From the NCBI GenBank assembly GCA_021014325.1, contig CM037472.1, positions 28,978,234 through 29,042,233 of the forward strand: a stretch of 64,000 nt of DNA, given 5' to 3'. The translations under genes were made by a program, and so were the position numbers. The notes below the pieces were generated by a model. That model was not told the origin of the DNA. It saw only the letters and a list, made by a program, of their open reading frames with translations, and ran no database searches. This stretch comes from Plazaster borealis (Eukaryota; Echinodermata; Asteroidea; Forcipulatida; Labidiasteridae). Shown here one piece after another: positions 33,501 to 45,500 of the stretch. The stretch's first letter is position 1; the number at the start of each line of letters is the position of its first letter.

Positions 33501-36500
33501 CTGAGGAGAACCCTGCTAGGTATAGAAATTTACTTCAGATATTTCACAAGTTTATTTTGTTTGCAGCTTTCAAAAGATTCTCTTTCATAGTTTGCTTTCC
33601 ATCCCAGTAGAGGTTTGTAATTTCCTCAGACACAACATCGTATCGTTTTGTACAGCAAAAGTAATAAAGAAAACTAATAAAGTGTAAAATGAAAGCGTGT
33701 ATTAATGAGAATTGGCATGATGTCAAGTTTACTAGCTTGAAAAAAGGCGGATTGTATTGTTAAATGTAACCATAGAGATGATGCTAATTTGTGCATGCAG
33801 TACAACTATACACTTTAATAATGCTATCAGAAATGTTTGTTTACATTATTATGCTTAGAACTAGGTCAAGCACGCAGAGCGTACATGTATGACGGTGGAA
33901 GCACAAGCACAAAATGTGCGTTGTGCAATACTCCAGTAATTACGCTCAAACCTTTCCTTGTTATACATTCAAATACAATAATCTTGGCGCTCGTTAAAAT
34001 TGTGCCTTCACAATTTCTGTTCATTGATTATACATTAAAAAAAATTCTTCAAATTAATACGAATGTTTGTAGATTCCAGAATGCATTTTCTATTTTTTTC
34101 TTTTTTTTCAGCAACAAGGAAAATCCACAGTAGAGTCGGAATGCACTCCGCCGCCAAGTCGATTAATTATACAAACAGTTTCACCTGCTAAATTTACATA
34201 GTGCAGGTTTATGCATTAACTGCATTAGTGAGAAGCATTGATACATGTTTGCACTGATGTAAATGTCATGGATTCAATATTACATGTGGAAGATGGGGTT
34301 TATTTGTGCTAGGCATTGTAGTGGGTGGGTGGGTGGGGAGGCGGGGGTAGGGGATAAACAACATATTGTACAGTACACTGCATTTTGTGTACAGTACACT
34401 GCATTTTGTGTACACTGTTGATCACACTAGACATGTATTATAATTTATACAGTATTTGCAGTTAAATATGAAGCATAAAAATAAGGTGTTGAAATCTTGG
34501 CCGTAAGATTACGACACTTTATGTAGTAAGTGATGATGAATCTTGTACACTGTGTCATCATCATGTACCAGTCACTGTACTGTTGGCAACCGCAGGCACA
34601 CATTGAAACTGTTCCCTCATTGTCCAATATCCATTTACAAAACAAATACTGGATTATTAGTTATCGGGAAAGCCCCGAATAGTTTCACTCTGAGAGCTCA
34701 CTAATTATAAAGTTCATACCACTACCAATCCTCAAGAGAAATATCTCTACCTGAAATACTGTAAAGACTGAGAAAATAGCATTTAATTTGTAGGCCCCGT
34801 AAATCACCATTGCCTGTTATTGCATGAGCGGCTGAGTGGTCAAGCGCACTGGACACAATTCTAGTGTTTCTGATCAGCAGAATGTGGCTTTGAGTCCCGG
34901 TCTCTACACCTGTGTTCTTCAGCAAGACACTGAACCATTATTGCTTCATCCTTCCGATAGGACATACCATAGAGAAAGGCTTCTCTGTCCTTTCTCTATG
35001 GACATACATGTGTTTAAAGCTGTAGGTCCCATGTGTTGTGTAATGCTCGTAAAAGAACCCAGTACAATTACTATCAAGAGAAGGGGGTTCACATCAGTGT
35101 TTTCACGTATGGTTTGCTGCAGGTAGCGCCATAGCACCTTCACATGGTTACACTGTTACATGGTGCTATGTAAATAAATGGGTCTTTATTACCAACATAG
35201 CTCCGCGTTCACCTTGTAAAAAAATTATAAGCACTTTGAGATTCCCTTCGGTGTGATAAAGTGCTGTATAAGAACTGCGTATTATTATAATTATTGTTGC
35301 AATCAAAATAAACCTGCTAATGAATGTGCACAAAATACTTGCCAAGGCAACTTTTATTCCCGTTGATTTCATACTATAATTTGACCACCGAATTTGATGA
35401 AGTTTTCCAAGGTTGGTTGGTTCATGTTTAGAAGATAAAAATAAATATACTCCTCTGTAAACCGATGATGTAATGCCTTTAATAACACCCAGTCATGTGA
35501 GTATAGCCAGTCATCACAACAATTCAATTAACTACAAAAATATAGGGGAATTCCCCCAGTGAATGAAATTCAGCGTGGTTTTTATATCTTGATAAGTTTA
35601 GTTTTCCACATGTACGGATTTCAACTTTGATAGCGTGTCCGGCATTGTGAAACTCTGTAAGGAAAGAAAACCAGTGCGATTCTAAGGTAATTTTATGTGT
35701 AGTTTGGTTTCACTGGTTAGTGTCTTTATTCTAAAAATAGTTTGACCTCATTAATTTCGTTGCCATTGAAGTGGAAGAGGCGAGGCACAATTGGCAAACC
35801 TTGCTTAGAAATGTAAATCTGTGCATGTATTTTTAAAGAAAGTTAGTTCTCCCTATTACTATTACTGCTACTGTTTTCTAATAATACAGTGGGGTAAGTT
35901 TTACAGTTTACAAAATAGCTACAAAAGGTTTCTATTGGACATCAGGATAGTGTCATATTAAAAGTGTAATAAAATGAAACCACCAGTTTGCTGTTGTTTT
36001 TCAAGATAGCATCCAAGTAGGCTGCTAATACATGGTATACCCTAAAATGGCTATCAGTCAGTTGTTCGGTCTATATCCCTAGGTTTTAGAGGGTGACCAT
36101 TTGAAATGTCATAAGCAGGGTTCAACCTTAGCGGTGGTCCGCTGGCCAAATGCCAGTTGAAACGGCGGCGGACCAGCTGAAACACCTTGCCAAGTGGTCC
36201 GGCTGGCCAGTCAAAAATATAAGTGCCGCGAAACGCTCAACACATAACGATCAAGATGTACATGTACACAACGCACGATCGTGCGACACACCGTTTCCAA
36301 TTTACAGGCTTGTAGTCTTTTATTTCGTTACTTTGCGTGCGACAATAAATGCAATAAACATTGAACGATAGAGGGCGTTTTAGAACAATTCGATAGCGCG
36401 AGAGTAAACGCCCTCTATTGGTGAAATTACGCGATAACATACAAAACCAAGTTACAAACGCCTTGACAAAAGACGACGTTTCTGCGCATGCTCGGGAAAA

Positions 36501-39500
36501 GCGGTTATTCATCCCTGGTGCGCGCACGCTGTAATCTACAACATTGTCGTTGCTGGTACGCACGCAAATTCTGTCGACAGCATGGTCAACGGAGCACAGT
36601 TCCGTGGAAATTTTAGGTTGTTTACGAAAAACTACAGAACGTCTGTATAGGCTTACAAAAAATGACCAATTAAGGATACTCTGGATGAATGTAAGATTGT
36701 AAGATTGTATAATGTAAGATTTTCTCTTCTTGATTTTGTTTTGTTGTTTTGGGGGGGTTATTTTGCGGGGTGATTGAAGGACTGCTATTATCTACAGCGA
36801 TCGTGCGTAACACTAACCCTCCTTCTTCGGTACCGTAGATTAATGACAATCATCAATAACAAGTTCATGGTTTTTTTTAACAAGTCGGTTTTTAAGGTAT
36901 TTGTTTTTAATTAATCACAAGCATTTTCTTTCATAAAAAAGTACTTGTCCCATGGAATTACTTGCTGTCTTTGGATACTGAAACCATCATCTATGAACTG
37001 AAACTATCCAAAGATCATTTCCAATTTGCTTCTGAAAAATCTCACCTGCGTTAAGTTGAGTTATTAATATTATTTTTCATTTAATAATAATGACAACAAA
37101 ATTGTTACGCCATCAACAAGTAAATGTACTCCTAACGAACACAATAACTGTCTTAACATAATAAAATATGGCTATCAATGTATAGTTAACTTGACGTTGC
37201 AATTCATTGAATTGAAATAGCGATGATCGAAAATCAGGACATTGTTTCAATCATATCAGTATGAAAAATGTTATAAAAAAACTGACGGACCAGTCAAAAA
37301 CCTTGCGGACCAGTTAAAAATCAAGCCAACTGGTCCTGCTGGCTAGTTGAAAAAAAAGTGAAGGGCAACCCCTGCATAAGCCCCTTTCACACTACACAAA
37401 TGTCTCGGGAAGATTTATTTGACCTTTTCAGAACTGCTAACCCTTGCAAACTCCTGGGGAAAAGCCATTTCCCGGGAAATAGCAACACCTGCTTTGGAGT
37501 AGGGTTAAGAGACAGGTAACCCTGGGGTTAGCATCTTCCCAGGAAAATCACATCAAGTATGAAACAAACATGGGGTGGTATTGAGGTTCAAATTCTCCAG
37601 GAATTATCAGGGGTTTCTCTTCCTGGGAAATTGGCTCAGTAGTGTGAAAAGGGCAATAGGCCAGAGCAGTTTTTACTTGACAGGGTATGTATGATAGGCT
37701 ACCACTCTAAAATGGACCTAAGAACTGTAAGTGTAAGGGTGTTTGTCATATCAACTGTAAGACATTTTTCCAGTTTTTCAACAACAAAAAAGGATAATTT
37801 GATATGTAGCTCTGAACATTTATGATGGAAAACAAAAATAAGTAAGGGTAAGTAGTTGTCAGATCTTTTGTCTTTTTTGTTATAGATTTACATTTAAGAC
37901 AGTCATAAACATTTTTTCTGCTCTGCACAAAAAAAATGGTCCCCTTTATTGTGAGCTGCATGTTTTCATAGACATCTTTAACATAAATGTTGGATTATCT
38001 TAGTAACGATTAGGGGGAAACCAGTCACAAACAGTACACAACAAAACACTGTATTTTAGTTGGTAATCAGGGTTCTCCCCAGGATTATTCAAAACTGTGG
38101 GGCATTCTGGAAAATTTTGAAAAATTTGCCTTGAAGCAGGCTCTCTGGGAAATTCATAATTGTTTTTATGTTTATGATTTGAATTGATCTGAAGTAAAAA
38201 ATGATAAAAATAATAACAAATTAAAAATGTAGTTTTAGGGTATCGGCCACAATTTGTGCGTATCGGCCTGCAATTCGCTAGCTTATGCATGGTTAGTCTT
38301 GATTTTGATTAGCTTTACTTTTACTCTTTTCTTAATTAGTGATAGTGCTGAGCTGCACAAGGGAATTAGTCCTTTTTTCTAATTATAAAATTAATTGCTG
38401 AAAGATCAGATGGTATTTAGTGAAGCTAGTAATCATGCACCAGATTGCTCCTTTGATCGTTTCCAAGGGAATAGGGTTTTGATTAAATTGTCTGCTCTTT
38501 GGTGCTGTACAGCTACGATGTACTATACACAATTCAGGATGTGGAAGTGGATTAAAACTTATATCAGTTCATGTACAGTTAGACTTGTTTGTTAACCAGT
38601 TCGGTGCGAATGACGAGTTAACTCGCGAGAAAAAAACGTTACTGACACTAGGACGACGAGTTAACTCGACAAATTTACATGTGAATCGCCCTTACCCTCA
38701 GCGTGCGTATTGTGTATGGGATTCAGTTGTAGTTGCATTGCGGGGTACCAGGCTATCTCTGGTGTAATTTACTAGCGATTGGTGGCGCTATTGAACTTTT
38801 GTGGACACAAGTTTCGCCGATGAACACAACGATTGAGATGACATTTTGTTCACAAAATCAAGATGGCGGCCTCCATGAGAAAACGCGTACTCGTACAATG
38901 ACACGGAAATTCATGATTATGTGTATCGTCAGGGTCGTAAAATTCTGATTTATCGAGTTCAGAGGAAAGTAGAGGTAACAGTTTTGATTCAGATGTTGAA
39001 AACAATAGTGAAAACAGCGAGGGTTTGGAAGTTAGCATGGTTAGCAGAGTTAGTTCTGATGATCAATTACGATTGACCATATACTGATAAACCATGGATA
39101 AACATAGTGATTTTTGATGAATATTTCTGTGAGATGCTGAAATGTTAGTATAACAAAAAGAGAAATGTAAAGTTGTTTTCTCCTATTATATTGTGACATG
39201 TTTTTCAAATCACAGAGCTTTTTTTTCAGAAAAATTGTCAGAAAGAATAAAATTATGCCAGCACTTGCACTTTTTTTTAAATTTCAACAAAATTCATAGA
39301 AATATCCCGCGTTGGAGGTATATTCGATGAAAAATTTTCCCGCACTGAACTGGTTGAGACTTTAAGTTAACTAGAAAATCACACAGTCGAATGAAAAAAA
39401 ACAGGGTTTTTTTAAGAGCAGGGGCCTGTGGGGGGGGGGGGGGTTGTAGTAGTTCATCCAATCAGTGCAAATGCCTTGAAATGGCATTTTAAAGTATATT

Positions 39501-42500
39501 TTGATGATCAAGTTGAAGACCTTGAATTATATTATTTGTTGTATGGTGTATGGGTAAAACCATATTATATTCTTTATCCCCGATGCAAATTTAACATCTA
39601 TTAAATTATTGCGGTACCTGCTGCTAAAATATAGGATTCGAACTGCCTCTAGCTACCGGCAATCTCGGTGGTCTAGTGGTAAGACATCTGCTCTTGAGTG
39701 GCAAAGGTTGTGGGTTCGAATACCACCCGAGTAATATGCCTGTGGATTTTTTTCACAGGACTCGGGGGCAAGTACCGAGTATATTGCGCTTTACACACAT
39801 TGGTGTATGGGTTAAACCTGAATAATATTCAATTATCCCTGATGTTAATTTAACATCTATTAAATCATTTGAATTATATTTACAAAGCAAAGGTTATTGA
39901 TTGTACAACCATGTATGTCTAGCCTTGAGAGCTAAAGGCTTGTTTGTTTGCCTGAGATTCAGAAAGAAATTGCATCAAGAACTTCCACTGAAGAGTGTAA
40001 TGTTCCCAACGTAGAGTACGTGAACCGGCCAGCAATCTAATTCCTAAATATACAAAGTTCATTGTTAATGAAGAGGCATCTGAAAATAATGATTCGGTTG
40101 TATGTGTGTCCGTAGTCTAAGCCCCTCCCCCCTGAACCCCCCCCCCCCCCGCCACCCCCAGCAAAATGTAATCCAATGCCTGCTTTATTTTATGTCATGC
40201 TAAGTCTCTGGTGTAGCCCCCCCCCCCCCAATCAAATTAATATCTGACTTCATCCAAAATTGCCTTGATGATTCTACTTGTGTATTGTGCTTGGAACCAT
40301 TATAATAGTTTACATGATAGTTCCTGAAGGAAATCGTTCAGTAATTACACCCATTGTTAACACCCTTCATGGCTTCTGACTTCAATGGGTGACATCCCGG
40401 TTTCCCCATGAAGGGGAAATTCCCAATCAGCTTTTTCAGAGTAAAACTCCATTGTGATTGCCTTCCGTTCGTATCAATCTGGGTGTCCTTGTGTCACAGG
40501 TAATGGGGCTGCTTAATGTAAACCACCCCCATTCAGACCAGGATTTGATTCATTGGGTTTGCTTTATGTTGGGGTTTGGATAACACATTGACAATTATAT
40601 CTGACTACACACTTAAACCAACTAAGTTTTATGTCATTTTGTAGTGTTATCACCACACCTTACACAAGCCTGTGATTTGTCAAGATTTGTCTTACTGTCA
40701 GACAGTGTCAGATGTATTTTCTCCACAAATCACAATGCCTTGAATTTGCTTTGATAGAAGAGACAGTGTTCTCCAACATGTAAAAAACGGCTTGGTGCAC
40801 CACCACACTTTCTGTGGCACCCGCCACGTTAAAGAAGTCGCCGCCGAGGTTTCAAACCCCTCTGCCACGTTCCCCAACTTTTTTTGCAAGTTCAAGCATT
40901 TCAGAGTTTAAATGCAATCCTTAAAACCTTTGGCTCAAAGAAGTCAGGAGGAAGTGGCCATCAGGAATCACCTCAGAGTGCATGAACAAAGAGCATGTAC
41001 TATAAAACAAATTCCGGGCCCTTAGGCGGGCCCCGGACCCCAAGCCATAAAGTCTCCCTGCTTCCGCGCCTACCTTAAATTTTCAAAGTCGGAGAACACA
41101 GAAGAGAGTCAATGGCATTGGATGATTCATGCTATGGCCCGGCTGAGGCCCCCATACAGGTAGATAGATACACATAGATAGATTTGATATGTGAAATTAC
41201 CATTTTTGATCAAAGACATGGCTGCTTTGTTTCAGAACATCTAATTTTTACAATTGTAGTGGAGTAGACAGGCTGCTAAATTCTCTCGTAAATTCTGTAA
41301 TTTCATCTCTAGACTGCTAGACCCAGAGACTAGACCCATTTGATTTGTCAGGATTTGTCAGTTTTGTACAATCACATCTCTGAACTTATCCTTACAGCCA
41401 TGACATGAAAACATGCTAGTTACAACTTCCAAACTGGCCTCTCGACACTGGGCATCCTCGGTGGCCTGATGATTAAAGGATTGTATACATTTGGAAATTG
41501 GAACCCACTGTTTGCTTCAATCCTATATAGTTGTAGATATATACCATAAAACTAACCTGTGAAAATTTCATTTCAAAAGGTGGTAGCATTTTTGAGATAT
41601 TGCCGAAAATCTGGAGCGGTTATGTCCACGCAGGAAGAATAATCCGCAGTTGGAATAAACAATCTGAGAAACGTTACTGCAGTAACACTTCCCAGGTTCA
41701 AATTTTTGGGGATAAAAAGTGATATCTTTTTCCATAACCGCAGTACTTCGAAGTGAAAAGTTTCTCAAAATGCATTATACATGTACTAACCAAAGCTGCT
41801 GTACTTCTTACCAAGTAAGTTTTTATTGCCATCAATTTTTAGAGTCATTACCAAACGTGTACAGACCCTTTAAGACATCTGCTCAAGAATACAGGGGTCT
41901 TGGGTTCGAATCACACCTGAGTAGTTTTGATTATTGTTATTTTTGTTTAGCACTTGATTATACAGTGCTTATCATATATCGGTGTAAATGTAAAACAAAA
42001 ATAATATTCTTTATCCCTGATGCAACTATTTCATCTTTTTAAACATGTACATGTACTTCAACAAGTATCTTTTTTAAGAACAAAATTATGGAAACATTAA
42101 ACAGTAAAGGTTTAACATCACATTAGCATTGTTAGTTTTCTCAGAATACTTTTGTAGGCGTTCTGCTGTGGAACTAACCACAGCATAGGCCACCATTGCT
42201 AAAGTAAAACAAAACTGGAAATGTTTAACATCACATTAGCATTGTTAGTTTTCTCAGAATACTTTTGTAGGCGTTCTGGTGTGGAACTAACCACAGCATA
42301 GGCCACCATTGCTAAAGTAAAACAAAACTGGAAATGTGGACATTTATACTCGCCATAAAGAGGGCGCTTTTTGAGCTTGTGACATCATCAGGGATGAGAA
42401 ATTTCAGACATTTATCTGAATTCAGACTTTTTAAGTCAGCCTCTTGAAGAAAATCAGCCGGTTTGTTTCCCACTACTCTGCTCCTTGATTTACTTCTCTG

Positions 42501-45500
42501 GTGCTGAGGACACTGTTCCTATAAGCTCCTTGAAATCTAAACCCCCAGGTTTATCAAAAGATGAAAATGCCATCATTTCAATATGCCTCCTAAAATTTGG
42601 ATCCTAGTTTCAGACTTTCGACTCTCCCCCCTGCACCATATTCAAGGAGTTTATTGGTGATTCACGTGGACAAATTTTGTGTACACATTCTATTTTTCTC
42701 AAAACAACAAGTTGTCTCGGCAAAATATGCCTGTTCAAAACCATTATACTACATCGTTTATTCTCACAGACATAAGCCTCTATAAATAGGCCTTGAATTG
42801 CTTGGAGGCTGTGGAGGTCATGGCCTCTGTTGCCCTGGTAATGGCCTTGGTGCCCCTTCAAAAGTTTACAATTGTAGACTCCAAGATGAAATTCCAGGCC
42901 TGTATAAATATGTGCTGGTGATTGCTGTTCAATCTATTTTGCCAATTTACTGCTGTTTGTTTGCCCTAGTTTACAATCAAGCCAGTGAATGGAATCTGGG
43001 TCATCAGAATTTAATGGAGAGCCCTTAATTTCTGCGAGAGGAAATTTCTGTGTGTAAATTACATGTAGAATAAATATTTTAGATTGGAACAATTTTTAAA
43101 ATAAGGTACCAGGGTCTGGAACTACATCTTTGATGCGGCAGGGCAATTTACTTTTGCAAAGGGCACTTCCACTGGAGAATCTGTTAGGTCTAGATAGGAA
43201 TATACTGAAGAGACACCCAGTCTGGAAGTGTTAAAGTGAACACACCAACCCAAAGTGAAAAAAATTGAATAACTTTTGAGTTTTGTGTTTTCAGTTTATA
43301 ATTATTATGTCAACGTAAACAGCAGTTTATGAACAAAAATCAGTTTAAAACATTGGGCAAAGAGGTGGGTTTGTTTTGGGTTTTTTGGTGGTGGGGTTTT
43401 TGGGGTTTTTTTTTTTGGGGGGGGGTGGGGTCACCAAACATTGACTGCTCAACACTTGGTGATGTCTCAAAAACGTTTCAGTTTTGTGGGGGATTATTGT
43501 GTAATTCCCAATTCCAGACCTTCTGGGGTTTTTTGTCTGACAAACCAGGATTATGAGAGATTGATAAGCTGACAGGATTGTGTTCCATTGTTCTCAGCCT
43601 TGGGAGTGAGAAATCCAAGATTTCAGCATGCTATGGCCATGGCTGAGTGGCTGAGGGTCCGGGCGAGTCATGTTGTACAAAAATAAATAAATTTTCTCCA
43701 ACTAGAAATATAGATCCTGAGTGGATTTTATGAGAATGTTTGTTGTCTTTATTTGGTTAGGTCATGGTTTCGTTTTGACATCGACATTCTCAGCAAACAA
43801 AATTTTACAAGTGGTTAGACTGCAGTACTTGCAATCACAAGGTTGTGGGTTCTAATCCGGCCAAGTTAACCGCTGGTTTCACAATAAAAATAGACTAAAA
43901 CAAATCCAGTGTAAATTTCAAGCTATCCTCCTGGGACTAGGGCTTTTCTCGAACTAATTTTATAATTCAATATTGCACTGTTGCCCGGCCCCGGCACCCA
44001 CAAAAATCACGAAAACTACCAGCATGAATGAATCAACCAACGTTTTGGGTCGTCTGCAAGTTTTTATACATGCACACAATTTTCCAAGTGTTGAAGAAAA
44101 ACAAAAAACAAAAAACACACGGAAGTAAAATTGCCTTTTTGGACGATCTTTTCCCTTAATTTCTGCCCTTAATAATACTGTTTTCATCAACAGCAATTTT
44201 CATGGTTTCTTAATTTGAGGATCGGTTTTATAGAAGTTTTTTTTGCACTGAAATCTTTGTGATTTAAGATCGATCGACAACGCACATTGGGAAAATTGTG
44301 TGGCGAGAGCGATGTGTTTATGAGTACAAGGTTAACATTTTGCAAGAAATATAACAGGAACGAGGTTAAAATTAAACTCCACCGCGCGTCTTTTGCCCCT
44401 GGAAATTCAAGTTGTGTGTTTCCCTTCTCGCCTTTCTATTATTCTACGAAACATGGAGGAGAGAGCCAGACTAATAATAATGCATGCGTGTTTTTACTGG
44501 AAATAAACGATCGCAATCGCGATCGCAGCCACATTAAATCTAGCAATTATCAAGACTTGTCAAACAATTTTTCCAAGGGTTTTTTAAGCGCCGGAAGCGT
44601 TGTAGAAATAGAGGGTCAAGGGGCTTTTTATTGGGGACCAAGCGCTAATAGCGCCGAGGCGCCGGGTTATTTCGACGCCTGGTATGGCTTAAAGTGGAAA
44701 TGCCTCAAAGTAGGTGTGGTTTGTAGTGGAAATACCTCCAAGTGGGTGTGGTTAAAGTGGAAATGCCTCAAAGTGGGTGTGGTTTGTAGTGGAAATACCT
44801 CAAAGTGGGTGTGTGGTTTATAGTGGAAATACCTGAAAGTGGATGTGGTTTATAGTGGAAACATGTTATGCTTTACCCACACCCGATACCAATGTTCCTG
44901 ATTTTTGTTTACATGTAATCCAGTGTATGCTATAAAACCAACTTGTGAAAATCTCCTCGCAATAGGTTCTCACATAATAATAGTTAATAATATGTAGATA
45001 ATAATTACTTGTTTTGTTAGTTTTTGTGCTCCAATGAACGTTTACTAACATTTTGTTAAAACAAAAAACATGTGTGTTTTACATGTAACTAAAGACATTT
45101 TAAACTTGATAATAGTTTGAAATCGTTTAAATTGGATTTTTGTTCTCTTGTCATATATGTACATTGCTTTGAGTTGTGCTTCATCAGTGGTGATGGTTTT
45201 GGGTTTTGGGTGGTTTTTTTTGTGGGGGGGGGGTCAAAATCTAAGCCTGTTGAAGTTTACTGATTACGTCATCTAACTCTCCATCCATGTACAGGAAACA
45301 AGTTGGATTGTTTTGGTGTGGCTGTCGCCGTGGTAGCAGCTTGCCAGATCCTTGGCTACAAGGATGTGCATCTTGCGCTGTCGGAGGATCACGCTTGGGT
45401 TGTGTTCGGGGAAGACGGCACCGACACCGCCGAGGTTACGTGGCACGGAAAAGGGAACGAGGATAAAAGAGGACAATCCATTAAGCTGGGTATGACAATG

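Larger units (their letters stand above)
18578..45294 (+). other. MEN1: Menin intron 1, about 26.7 kb
   Basis: No exon of another gene was recognised inside. It is filled with MITEs, SINEs and inverted repeats, listed separately, plus two CpG-richer islands (about 36,140-36,610 and 44,280-44,690). Long pieces such as 20,000-20,700, 21,900-22,500, 25,400-26,150, 29,230-29,960, 31,050-32,000 and 32,400-33,100 contain nothing I can name. Confidence 0.8.

Noticed and set aside
39430..39444. Poly-G and poly-C runs (also near 40,140, 43,410, 45,228, 55,570)
   Set aside because: Simple homopolymer runs at scattered sites; no G-quadruplex pattern with several spaced runs could be argued from them.
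44287..44823. 178-codon open frame as a separate gene
   Set aside because: No recognised domain; the end runs into a tandem array, and the composition is not clearly coding. Kept only as a finding.
18578..45294. Search for nested host genes or LINE/LTR coding regions in the long intron
   Set aside because: Apart from the weak piggyBac-like fragment at about 38.9 kb, no frame with recognisable reverse transcriptase, integrase or host domains was seen.
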